Below, in pieces: positions 1 to 6,982 of a DNA stretch of 11,267 nt (within the stretch, counting starts at the first letter, position 1; the number at the start of each line of letters is the position of its first letter). The DNA comes from Candidatus Sulfopaludibacter sp. SbA3 (GTDB lineage: Bacteria; Acidobacteriota; Terriglobia; 2-12-FULL-54-10). The notes beneath the pieces were generated by a model, which was not told the origin of the DNA, made no database searches, and worked only from the letters and a program-made list of their open reading frames with translations. Position numbers and translations under genes: made by a program. The stretch is from NCBI GenBank assembly GCA_945865705.1, contig CAMBEY010000074.1, forward strand, positions 1-11,267. The letters are read 5' to 3'.

Positions 1-852
1 GGGTAGGCGAGGATCGGTCTCCTCTTCCTGGCGGTCGAAGAAGTTACGGGCATCGAGCGCGCTGTTGCGCAGATAGTCATAGGCGCTGCCGTGGAATTCG
101 TTGGTGCCGGACTTCGACACGGCGTTGAACACGCCGCCCAACGCGCGACCATACTGCGCGCCGAAAGCGTTGGTTAGAACCTGGAACTCCTGCACGGCCT
201 CAAGGCCCAGCAGCGCGCCGGAGGGGCCGGCGGGAATGTGCCGGCGATGGTCGCCGATCAGGCCGCCGTCGAGCAGGTAAGTGTTGTCTTCGCCGCGCAT
301 ACCGGAGATGCTGATGCGCTTGCCGTAACCGTTGTAGGCCTCGCCGCCCGCCGTGTTCGACTGAGTAACGCCGGGTTGCAGCAGGATCAACTGGCTGAGG
401 TCACGACCATTGAGCGGCAGTTCGCGGATCGTGGAACTCTCCACCGTATAACTGACGGTGGCTTCGGTGGTCTGCACCAGCGGCGCTTCACCGGTAACCT
501 CAATGGTCTGCGAGACCGCGCCGACTTGCAGGTGAATGTCCACGGCGGCTTCGCGACCGACGGTCAGAACAATGCCGCTGCGAATCTCCGTCTGGAAACC
601 TTCCTTCACTGCGTTTAGCTTGTAGTTGCCAACCGGAAGCATTGGAGCTGAATAACGCCCCGTCGCGTTGGATTCCACCAAGCGGGTTACCCCGGTGCCT
701 TCATTGGAAATTTCAATCTTGGTATTCGGAAGGACCGCCCCAGAACTATCCATTACCACACCGGAAATTGTTCCCGTGGTTACCTGGGCATATGATCCTG
801 CAGCCATCAGCAACACCACGCTCATCGCCAGCCAGATTCGCAATCTTCGCAT
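1..852 (-). CDS. Oar-like TonB-dependent receptor, N-terminal part (runs off left edge)
   Basis: An outer-membrane receptor expected to take up a substrate with energy from TonB-ExbBD; the substrate cannot be told from this part. 284 codons are visible, with the C-terminal barrel outside the window. Residues 1-22 form a signal peptide (MRRLRIW, then a hydrophobic core, cleavage near SYA/QV). Residues 24-110 form a carboxypeptidase-regulatory-like beta-sandwich (TGTISGVVMDSSGAVLP, then GRYSAPMLPVGNYKL). Residues about 118-250 are the plug, with IEVTGEAPLVQTTEA, ELPLNGRDLSQLILLQPGV and a YLLDGG segment. This layout is typical of the expanded receptor families of Acidobacteriota. The ATG at 852-850 is supported by AAGGGGG at 865-859, six bases upstream. 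It is divergent from the binding-protein gene at 1144. The family call is firm; polysaccharide or peptide uptake would be a guess. Confidence 0.9.
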   Translation of the reverse strand, partial: MRRLRIWLAMSVVLLMAAGSYAQVTTGTISGVVMDSSGAVLPNTKIEISNEGTGVTRLVESNATGRYSAPMLPVGNYKLNAVKEGFQTEIRSGIVLTVGREAAVDIHLQVGAVSQTIEVTGEAPLVQTTEATVSYTVESSTIRELPLNGRDLSQLILLQPGVTQSNTAGGEAYNGYGKRISISGMRGEDNTYLLDGGLIGDHRRHIPAGPSGALLGLEAVQEFQVLTNAFGAQYGRALGGVFNAVSKSGTNEFHGSAYDYLRNSALDARNFFDRQEEETDPRLP

Positions 853-858
853 ACTCAG

Positions 859-865
859 CCCCCTT
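859..865 (-). promoter_or_regulatory. Ribosome binding site of the left TonB-dependent receptor
   Basis: Read on the minus strand this is AAGGGGG, six bases before the ATG at 852. It decides the start because the signal peptide begins directly at that ATG. Confidence 0.6.
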
Positions 866-1083
866 AACTCGAATCAATTCGTCCTGTTCCGTTGAACGCA
901 TACAATCGCCACGCAACTCGATGCACTCGCAGAGGCAACATCATTGTTTGCTCTGGAAATTGCGCGCATCTTCGCGCCCGCATCCGACGGCGCTCACGCT
1001 TCCGTCGATCCGCAAGGACCGCTACAAATTTTCCCAAAACTAGCACCTAAGACAGACGCTAAATCTAACGAAACATTATTACT

Positions 1084-1111
1084 TTGGCTCAAACATGTCA
1101 AGCAGTATATC
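1084..1111 (+). promoter_or_regulatory. Possible promoter of the substrate-binding protein gene
   Basis: A possible -35 TTGGCT (1084-1089) and -10 TATATC (1106-1111) lie 16 bases apart. Each matches the sigma-70 consensus at 4 of 6 positions. Transcription would start near 1118, giving a leader of about 26 bases before the ATG at 1144. I saw no operator-like repeat around it. The match is moderate, so this is tentative. Confidence 0.3.
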
Positions 1112-1131
1112 ATCCCTTAGCGACCTTACTC

Positions 1132-1137
1132 GGAGGG
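1132..1137 (+). promoter_or_regulatory. Ribosome binding site fixing the start at 1144
   Basis: GGAGGG lies six bases before the ATG at 1144. This selects it over the longer frame that opens with a TTG at 1084. Confidence 0.7.
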
Positions 1138-1143
1138 ATATTT

Positions 1144-2124
1144 ATGGTTCATTTAAGTCGGTCATTTTGGACCGCTGGATTGCTGTTTCTTTGTCTGGCG
1201 GGCGGCACACTTCATGCCCAGACGTTGCGCGTGGGGGTGATCAGCGAATCCGCCAACAATTGGCCCATGTGGGTGGCTGAGGCCAAAGGCTACTTCCGCG
1301 AAGGGGGTCTGGACGTGAAGGTAGTAGTTACCGGTGAGTCCATCAAGCAACTCGATGCCTTGGCCAAAGGTGAGTTGGAGATCACTCACCAGGCCGCGGA
1401 CCATTTCGTGAAGTCAGTCGAGCAGGGCCGGAACTTCTTCGTGTTCATGACCATCTCGCGGCCCATCTTTGACTTTATCGTTGTGCCGGGCATCCGCTCT
1501 TACAGCGACCTGCGCGGCAAGACCATCGCCCTCGATCAACTCACCACCGGCTACTGGCTGCTCTATCGCAAAGTCCTGGCGCAGAATGGCCTCAAGCCGG
1601 GCGATTACGTGATACAAGGCAATTCTGGAGGGCCGGAGTTTCGCATGAAGGCCGTGATCGAGGGTCGCGCGCAGGCCACTTACATGAATCCGCCGGCGAG
1701 CCTCGAAGCCGTTGCCGATGGTCTCACCCGCCTTACCAGCCTGGCCGAGCACTTCCCCGATTTCCCCGGCTCCTCCGGCGGCGCGCGCCGCGATTGGGCC
1801 AAACAAAATGAGGCCACGCTGGTGAAGTATTTGCGCGCCTACATTCGTGCGGTAGATTGGCTGCTCGATGCCAGCAATCGCGATGAGGCCATCGCCATCG
1901 CCTCCCGGCGCGTGAAGATCGATCCGAAATCCTGGCCAGGAAGTTACGATGCGTTTGTGAAAACGGGATTGATACCGAAGGCGGCGATCAGCCGCTCGGG
2001 TTTCCAGCAGGTGCTGGAGTTGATGGCGGAAAGTGATCTGCTCAAGCTGCCGCTCGCACCCATGGAAAAATATGCGGATACTTCCTACCAGGAAAAAGCA
2101 GCTGCCGGCCTGAGAACAAAATAG
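1144..2124 (+). CDS. Orphan ABC-transporter substrate-binding protein, NMT1/SsuA-like
   Basis: A periplasmic solute-binding protein of the type II fold family that includes SsuA, TauA and THI5/NMT1-like proteins, which bind sulfonates, nitrate/bicarbonate or pyrimidine precursors. The 326 residues match the usual length. Residues 1-25 are a signal peptide (cleavage at LHA/QT). The mature protein opens with a strand (TLRVGVISES), then NWPMWVAEAKGYF, the family's 'wpvyvAeekGyF' segment. It continues with GESIKQLDALAKGELEI and LRGKTIALD, a typical lobe I pattern. The start at 1144 is preferred over a TTG at 1084 because GGAGGG (1132-1137) sits six bases upstream and the signal peptide begins there. 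No permease or ATPase gene adjoins it, so its partners are elsewhere or it serves as a sensor. Only 15 bp separate it from the convergent thioredoxin gene. The ligand is unknown. Confidence 0.8.
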   Translation: MVHLSRSFWTAGLLFLCLAGGTLHAQTLRVGVISESANNWPMWVAEAKGYFREGGLDVKVVVTGESIKQLDALAKGELEITHQAADHFVKSVEQGRNFFVFMTISRPIFDFIVVPGIRSYSDLRGKTIALDQLTTGYWLLYRKVLAQNGLKPGDYVIQGNSGGPEFRMKAVIEGRAQATYMNPPASLEAVADGLTRLTSLAEHFPDFPGSSGGARRDWAKQNEATLVKYLRAYIRAVDWLLDASNRDEAIAIASRRVKIDPKSWPGSYDAFVKTGLIPKAAISRSGFQQVLELMAESDLLKLPLAPMEKYADTSYQEKAAAGLRTK

Positions 2125-2139
2125 TCGGATTCGGCAGAG

Positions 2140-3213
2140 TTATTTCTTCGCGGCCATCTCCAACCGGGCCAGCTCCGCGTCAATGATTGCGACGAACTCT
2201 TGCAGGGGTCGCGCGCCGTTGAGCGGAATGCCGTTGATATAGAAAAATGGCGTGCCGGGAATGGCCAAGCTCACACCTTCGCGGAAATCAGCCTGTATCT
2301 GCTCGCGATACTTGCGGGTCTCCAGACACGAGCCGTACTGCTCCATATTGAGCTTCAGCATCTCCGCGTAGCTGAGAAATACGCGGCTGCCGGTATCATC
2401 CTGATTCTCGAACAGCAGATCGTGATACTCCCAGAATTTTCCCTGCTCATGCGCGCAGCTCGCCGCATCGGCGGTGCCGGGAGATCCGTCATCATCGCCG
2501 CCCGCCTCGCGTAAAGGCAGATCGCGATAGGAGTGCCGCACCTTGCCCTCGTATTTCTTCAGCACTTCCTTCACGGTGGTGTAGGCCTGCAGGCAATAAG
2601 GACATTGAAAGTCGGAGAATTCAAGAATGGTGATGGGCGCATCGGGATTGCCGCGAATGCGCTTGGGATCAAAGTCGACAGGCATACGCGGCGGCGAGAG
2701 CAGCAGCATCACGCCCGCCTTGGCGCGCAGTCCGGCAAAGTATTCGCCCCGCACTTCGCCCAAAAACTGTTGCAGCAATTGCTCGCGGACATGTTCCTTC
2801 GTGACGTTTCCGCCGCCCTGAAACATCATTTGCACGAAGTTGTCTTCCACTTCTTCATCCGTTGGCGGCTTGATCTTTGAATCGGCCTCGCGCTTGAGCA
2901 ACTCGTCTTCTTTGATCCCCAGCCGATCCGCCTCGGCCTTTAGCAATTTATTGTTGATCACTTCGTCCAGCGCCTTCTTGCGCAAGGTGTATTCCTGCAA
3001 CTGCATCTTATAGACCTGCGGGCGGACCTGAACCTGGAACTCTTTCTCGAAGACCGGCTCCCCGGCCACAATAGCCACCGGAATGGCGCTGGGGGACTGG
3101 GCGTATGCAGTCGCAACACTGCCACCGTGCCAAAGTCCCACGGCAAACGCCAAAACCATCACCGATCCCATCAGGCGGTTAGCGATTCTTATCGTTCCAA
3201 TCTTTGAAATCAT
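2140..3213 (-). CDS. Exported DsbA-family thioredoxin-fold protein with SurA-like N-terminal region
   Basis: Probably a periplasmic thiol-disulfide oxidoreductase or disulfide isomerase acting on exported proteins. From the chosen ATG it has 357 residues. An N-terminal signal sequence covers about 1-39 (basic start, hydrophobic stretch, AYA/QS). Residues 45-170 are helical and charged, opening with IPVAIVAGEPVFEKEF and containing ALDEVINNKLLKAEADRLGI, the pattern of the SurA/PpiC N-terminal chaperone region; no PPIase domain follows. Residues about 190-350 are a DsbA-like domain (thioredoxin_4 type): ITILEFSDFQCPYC places the redox CPYC at 204-207, and IPGTPFFYING gives the cis-proline loop (Pro322). 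Two further cysteines (253, 296) lie in the inserted helical domain. AAGGAG at 3229-3224 supports the ATG at 3213-3211; an in-frame ATG at 3243 has no good ribosome site. The oxidase versus isomerase role is not settled. Confidence 0.85.
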   Translation of the reverse strand: MISKIGTIRIANRLMGSVMVLAFAVGLWHGGSVATAYAQSPSAIPVAIVAGEPVFEKEFQVQVRPQVYKMQLQEYTLRKKALDEVINNKLLKAEADRLGIKEDELLKREADSKIKPPTDEEVEDNFVQMMFQGGGNVTKEHVREQLLQQFLGEVRGEYFAGLRAKAGVMLLLSPPRMPVDFDPKRIRGNPDAPITILEFSDFQCPYCLQAYTTVKEVLKKYEGKVRHSYRDLPLREAGGDDDGSPGTADAASCAHEQGKFWEYHDLLFENQDDTGSRVFLSYAEMLKLNMEQYGSCLETRKYREQIQADFREGVSLAIPGTPFFYINGIPLNGARPLQEFVAIIDAELARLEMAAKK

Positions 3214-3223
3214 GGCCGAGTGG

Positions 3224-3229
3224 CTCCTT
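3224..3229 (-). promoter_or_regulatory. Ribosome binding site of the DsbA-like gene
   Basis: Read on the minus strand this is AAGGAG, ten bases before the ATG at 3213. It favours that start over the in-frame ATG at 3243. Confidence 0.55.
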
Positions 3230-3241
3230 GTCCCTGCTCCC

Positions 3242-3260
3242 ATACCTGCGTATACCTGCG
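3242..3260. repeat. Tandem 10-bp repeat ATACCTGCG in a divergent promoter region
   Basis: ATACCTGCG occurs at 3242-3250 and again at 3252-3260, exactly ten bases (one helical turn) apart. It lies at the predicted transcription start of the minus-strand gene and about 50 bases upstream of the plus-strand -10. This spacing would suit a regulator binding one face of the DNA, but two short copies may also be chance. Confidence 0.3.
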
Positions 3261-3263
3261 CCT

Positions 3264-3292
3264 ATTGTAATCCGCTTCGCTACTTTCCCCAA
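3264..3292 (-). promoter_or_regulatory. Possible promoter of the DsbA-like gene
   Basis: On the minus strand, TTGGGG (3292-3287) is followed 17 bases later by TACAAT (3269-3264), a good -10 with a weak -35. The start of transcription would fall near 3257, about 44 bases before the ATG at 3213. That point overlaps the tandem ATACCTGCG repeat. Confidence 0.4.
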
Positions 3293-3311
3293 CTCACATT
3301 ACGAGTGGGAT

Positions 3312-3317
3312 TATAAT
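3312..3317 (+). promoter_or_regulatory. Consensus -10 box for the amidohydrolase gene
   Basis: A perfect TATAAT in the divergent intergenic region, with no recognisable -35 at the right distance. If used, transcription starts near 3324. The ATG at 3320 would then be excluded, leaving the in-frame ATGs at 3356 or 3371 as the start. Confidence 0.35.
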
Positions 3318-3370
3318 GAATGGGATTGCCGCACCAACCCGGACGCAATCCTGAGATGGGTGTTCCTCAC

Positions 3371-5332
3371 ATGTCGCAACTTTGCCTGCATGACCGTATA
3401 TTACTGCCCCTTATCAGGCATTTCTGCCGAGCCGGTTTGAGCCTCGCATTGTATCTCTCCCTGCTGTTGATTGTTCTCGCCGAGGCCCACGCGCAGCAGA
3501 TGGTGCGGGTGCCGCAAGAGTTGGTGCAGTACCCCGACCTGATCATTTACAACGCCAAGATTGTCTCGATGGATGATCCGCAGGTGAACACTTCCGTGGG
3601 CCGCGTCTATCAAGCGATGGCCGTGCGCGGTGATCGGATACAACAGCTGGGAACCAACTCACAGATACTCGCTTACGCCGGTCCACGCACGCGCAGGTTT
3701 GATTTGAAGGGACGCACCGTGGTTCCCGGACTGATTGACACGCACAATCATCTGCATGACATCTACGTCGGCGAATGGGCGCGCAAGCATCCTCAGGAGA
3801 TATTCACTTACCGCAAGCAGTTCACCGTGAGCGGGCGCAGCTTCGCCGAACTCACCGCGGGGATTACGGTGCTGCTCAAGGACAATGCTCCACAACTCAA
3901 GCCCGGCCAGTGGATCACCATCGATCTGCCCGGCCCCAAGAAGCGCGGCATCGGCAAGGAGTATATTTCCGCCAAGCACATCACGCGCGCACAGCTTGAC
4001 CGCATGGCCCCGGCCACTCCTGTCTATATCGAATCCGAGGGCGCGTTCCTGATGAACACCGCGGGTCGCGACGCCTTCCTAAAACTGTTTCACGTCAAGC
4101 CGACTGATGAGAACGAAGCTCTTGCGCTCACCACGCCGCAGTTCAGCCGCGCCCTGCTTACGGAGATATATTTCCGCCCGCGCGTGCCGCTGATGGCCGA
4201 CATACTCGAAGACGGTCTCAACCACTTCTCCGCCCTGGGATTCACGACGTTCAGCTCGCACTCGACCGGCTTCCCGATTCACGATGGGTACTTGATGCTC
4301 TCGCGCCAAGGCCGCCTCCCCGTGCGCTACGCCTTCACACACCGCTTCTGCCAGATGACTTCCGCCGACATCGAGGGCTGCTTCTTCCGCCTCGGCGACA
4401 CCGCGGGCCTCGGCAATGACACTATGTGGAACATCGGCGTGACGCTCGGCGGCCTGGACACCGACCCGCCAAACTTCTGCAGCACCATTGAGGCTCCGCC
4501 GGAGATCAAAAAGTTGGAGCTGTGCCGCACCGTGCCCGGCACGCACTACTACGACTCCATCTACACGGCGCTGCGCTCGCGACTGCGCTACGTCGTCAAT
4601 CATGTGAAAGGCGACAAGAGTCTCGACATCTTTATGGACATAGTCGACAAAGTGATGGCCGATGATCCCAGCATCACGCTCGACTACATCCGCTCGCTGC
4701 GCATCACCTCGGACCACTGCGGCTTCTATCCCCGCGCCGATCAGATTCCGCGCATGGCGCGGCTGGGCATGGCATTCAGTTGCGGGGCTTCACAGATTGA
4801 AGACATGGGAGCGTACCTGCGCATCTACGGCGAGCAGTACGCCGATCGCATCACGCCCATACGCAGCATGATCTCCGGCGGCCTGATGGTGGCCAACGAA
4901 GGCGGCGGCAACGGCATGGAAGCAGCCGTGCCCACGGCGTTCGCGCGCTACTACCCGTTCATCACTCGCAAACGCTCCGACGGACTCACCGTCGCGCCGC
5001 AAGAGGCTGTGGATCGCGTAACGCTGATGAAGATGTCCACCGTGTGGGCCGCGCCCTACCTGCTGCGCGAGCAACAGATCGGAACGCTTGAGCCGGGCAA
5101 GCTCGCCGACTTCGTGGTGTTCGACAAGGATTACTTCACCATCCCCGAACGGGAAATCCCCAGCGTGATTCCGTTGATGACGGTGTTGGGAGGCAAGATC
5201 AGCGTGTTGCGTGAAGAGTTGGCCAAACAGTTAGGCATCGCGCCCGAAGGGCCGCAGCTACATTTTCGCTTCGACCTGCCCGCCCGTCAGATCGATCTGC
5301 AGCAACTGCTCGAATTGAAGGAAGAGTTCTAG
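3371..5332 (+). CDS. Exported metal-dependent amidohydrolase, YtcJ-like (amidohydrolase_3)
   Basis: A predicted periplasmic or secreted hydrolase of the amidohydrolase superfamily, cleaving an amide or similar bond; the substrate is unknown. From the ATG at 3371 it has 653 residues. The first ~42 form a signal peptide with cleavage near AHA/QQ. An N-terminal composite strand region (PDLIIYNAKIVSMDD) leads into VVPGLIDTHNHLHD, with the metal HxH at His125/His127. Further barrel histidines are His411 in NHVKGD and His449 in TSDHCGF. The C-terminal segment GTLEPGKLADFVVFDKDYF is typical of the family. At the place of the usual GSD metal-site aspartate the sequence reads MVANEGGG, so Glu510 replaces Asp. 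In-frame ATGs at 3320 and 3356 are possible starts; none has a strong ribosome site, and 3371 gives the cleanest signal peptide. Converges with aroA. Confidence 0.85.
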   Translation: MSQLCLHDRILLPLIRHFCRAGLSLALYLSLLLIVLAEAHAQQMVRVPQELVQYPDLIIYNAKIVSMDDPQVNTSVGRVYQAMAVRGDRIQQLGTNSQILAYAGPRTRRFDLKGRTVVPGLIDTHNHLHDIYVGEWARKHPQEIFTYRKQFTVSGRSFAELTAGITVLLKDNAPQLKPGQWITIDLPGPKKRGIGKEYISAKHITRAQLDRMAPATPVYIESEGAFLMNTAGRDAFLKLFHVKPTDENEALALTTPQFSRALLTEIYFRPRVPLMADILEDGLNHFSALGFTTFSSHSTGFPIHDGYLMLSRQGRLPVRYAFTHRFCQMTSADIEGCFFRLGDTAGLGNDTMWNIGVTLGGLDTDPPNFCSTIEAPPEIKKLELCRTVPGTHYYDSIYTALRSRLRYVVNHVKGDKSLDIFMDIVDKVMADDPSITLDYIRSLRITSDHCGFYPRADQIPRMARLGMAFSCGASQIEDMGAYLRIYGEQYADRITPIRSMISGGLMVANEGGGNGMEAAVPTAFARYYPFITRKRSDGLTVAPQEAVDRVTLMKMSTVWAAPYLLREQQIGTLEPGKLADFVVFDKDYFTIPEREIPSVIPLMTVLGGKISVLREELAKQLGIAPEGPQLHFRFDLPARQIDLQQLLELKEEF

Positions 5333-5347
5333 GAAGCGCTTTTTTTA

Positions 5348-5430
5348 TTGTCATCCTGAGTGCAGCGAAGGATATGCTTTTGTTTTCGGCGGAATGGAAA
5401 GCAGGTCCTTCGCTGCACTCAGGATAACAA
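5348..5430. repeat. Long inverted repeat between convergent genes (dispersed palindromic element)
   Basis: Two 30-base arms (5348-5377 and 5401-5430) are complementary at 27 positions and share a perfect 20-bp core, left arm atcctgagtgcagcgaagga at 5353-5372. Three more pairs next to the loop (5378-5380 with 5398-5400) extend the hairpin to about 33 bp around a 17-base loop. It fills most of the 114-bp gap between the amidohydrolase and aroA. No T-run follows the hairpin on either strand, so an intrinsic terminator is uncertain, although read-through from either side would form the stem. A 20-of-22 match to one arm lies at 6865-6886, which shows a dispersed family rather than a one-off terminator. 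Confidence 0.8.
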
Positions 5431-5446
5431 CGGAAAAGGGGCGATG

Positions 5447-6763
5447 TTACTCTGACACCCGGCTCAGATCATCGTAGAAACCAGGGTACGAAACCACGGC
5501 CGCGCCGGCGTCTTTGATGCGCGACTCGCCCTGCGCTACCAATGCGGCTACCGCGAAGGCCATGGCGATGCGATGGTCGCCGAAGGAATCGAGTTCGGTT
5601 CCTTTCAGCGTCTGCTTGCCGGGAATGTTGAATCCGTCCGGCAGCGTTTCTATCTCAGCGCCCATGCGACGCAGATTTTGTGCGACGGTCTCGATGCGGT
5701 CGGTCTCCTTGATGCGCAACTCTTTTGCGTCGCGCAACTCCAGCCCGTCTTGCGTCTGAGTTCCAAGTATCGCCAGCACGGGAATCTCGTCGATCAACCC
5801 AGCCACCATCTCTCCCTCAATGCGACCACCCTGCAACCTTGCATTGCCATCACGGCTGACGTGTAAATCGCCGATTAATTCGCCGCTGACCTCGGAAAGA
5901 TTCAGCATCTGAACCTTTGCGCCAAGCGAGGCAAGAAAATCGAGCAGCTCCGTCCGCGTCGGATTCAGTCCCACGCCTTGCAGATAGAGATTGGAATCAG
6001 GCAGTATCAGCGCCGCGCACAGGAAGAACGCCGCCGAAGATAAATCGCCAGGCACCTCCAGCCGCTGACCACGGAGCGCCTGTCCGCCGCGCACCATCGT
6101 CCTGCGCGGGGCGCGCGCGATGTTCGCGCCGAACTGAGTCAGCGCGATCTCGGTGTGGTCGCGCGTCGTGACCGGCTCGCTAACCGTCGTCTCGCCTTCC
6201 GCCAGCAACCCCGCCAGCAGTACCGCGCTCTTCACCTGTGCGCTGGCGACAGGAAGCAAATAGTCGATCCCGCGCAGCGCAGTTCCTTCTATCGCCAGCG
6301 GAGGAAAGTTGTCGTTCGTGGCCTGAATTTTCGCGCCCATCTGCGCGAGCGGGTCCATGATGCGCCGCATCGGGCGCCGCTGCAGCGACTCATCGCCGGT
6401 GATTACGCTGCGAAAATTCTGACCTGCGAGTAGGCCGCTCAACATTCGCATCGTCGAGCCGGAGTTGCCGGCATCCAACGTCTGCGCGGATTCGGTCAGG
6501 CCGCGCAAGCCGCGACCACTGATCACAATATCTTCGACAGTCTGGCCATCAGCGGTCTTCACTGGCTTGCGCTCGACACCCGCGCCCAGTTGCGCAACGC
6601 AGGCCAGCGTGGAGGCGCAGTCCGCTCCGGGCGCGTAGTTGCGGATGCGCGTCTCGCCTGTGGCAATTGCGCCAAGCAGGCCGTAGCGGTGCGAAATCGA
6701 TTTATCTCCGGGCAGCCGCAGCGCGCCGGACAGCGTCTTCGAAGGTTTAATCACTCGTTCCAT
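5447..6763 (-). CDS. aroA: 3-phosphoshikimate 1-carboxyvinyltransferase (EPSP synthase)
   Basis: A cytosolic enzyme of the shikimate pathway: it joins phosphoenolpyruvate to shikimate 3-phosphate to give EPSP, the sixth step to chorismate and aromatic amino acids. The 438 residues are full length. Visible motifs are LPGDKSISHR (17-26, PEP/S3P binding), AGNSGSTMR (98-106), GDESLQRRPM (123-132), SAQVK (174-178), RDHTE (201-205), NPTR (267-270), LIDEIPVL with catalytic Asp325, KETDR (352-356) and GDHR (395-398). The set GDKS, SAQVK, RDHTE and NPTR is the signature described for class II enzymes. Position 102 is Gly, as in ordinary enzymes, not the Ala of the CP4 enzyme, so these residues alone do not predict glyphosate tolerance. 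No strong ribosome site precedes the ATG. It stands alone, with no other aro genes nearby. Confidence 0.96.
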   Translation of the reverse strand: MERVIKPSKTLSGALRLPGDKSISHRYGLLGAIATGETRIRNYAPGADCASTLACVAQLGAGVERKPVKTADGQTVEDIVISGRGLRGLTESAQTLDAGNSGSTMRMLSGLLAGQNFRSVITGDESLQRRPMRRIMDPLAQMGAKIQATNDNFPPLAIEGTALRGIDYLLPVASAQVKSAVLLAGLLAEGETTVSEPVTTRDHTEIALTQFGANIARAPRRTMVRGGQALRGQRLEVPGDLSSAAFFLCAALILPDSNLYLQGVGLNPTRTELLDFLASLGAKVQMLNLSEVSGELIGDLHVSRDGNARLQGGRIEGEMVAGLIDEIPVLAILGTQTQDGLELRDAKELRIKETDRIETVAQNLRRMGAEIETLPDGFNIPGKQTLKGTELDSFGDHRIAMAFAVAALVAQGESRIKDAGAAVVSYPGFYDDLSRVSE

Positions 6764-6864
6764 CTTTTTAGTTTACCCCGAATGGGAGCGCAGGAAATAC
6801 CATTACACTGTCCTCCGAGCCCTGCGAATTATCTGCTTTTCGCCAAATGGATGGGAACAACATA

Positions 6865-6886
6865 TCCTACGCTGCGCTCAGGATGA
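6865..6886. repeat. Single-arm copy of the 'atcctgag' dispersed repeat
   Basis: Its reverse complement matches the left arm of the inverted repeat at 5348-5430 in 20 of 22 bases, with two substitutions. No partner arm is nearby, so it is a half or decayed copy. It lies between the divergent aroA and MFS genes, where it could separate or disturb promoters. Confidence 0.6.
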
Positions 6887-6982
6887 GAGTGCTTGGGTGA
6901 TGGGACTGTACCGTTGCGAGCTATCGCTCACTCGGTGGACTGGGTTATCCTATCCACTTTACGAGGACTTCATCACCACACA

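Noticed and set aside
238..618. A 126-residue plus-strand frame at the left end
   Set aside because: The minus strand carries the continuous TonB-receptor sequence with its family motifs across this whole stretch.
4079..4717. A 212-residue minus-strand frame inside the amidohydrolase gene
   Set aside because: It is the antisense shadow of a well-supported gene with clear motifs, caused by GC-rich codon bias.
5338..5346. T-run right after the amidohydrolase stop as an intrinsic terminator
   Set aside because: The T-run comes before the strong hairpin rather than after it, and only the loop-free AAGCGCTT palindrome precedes it.
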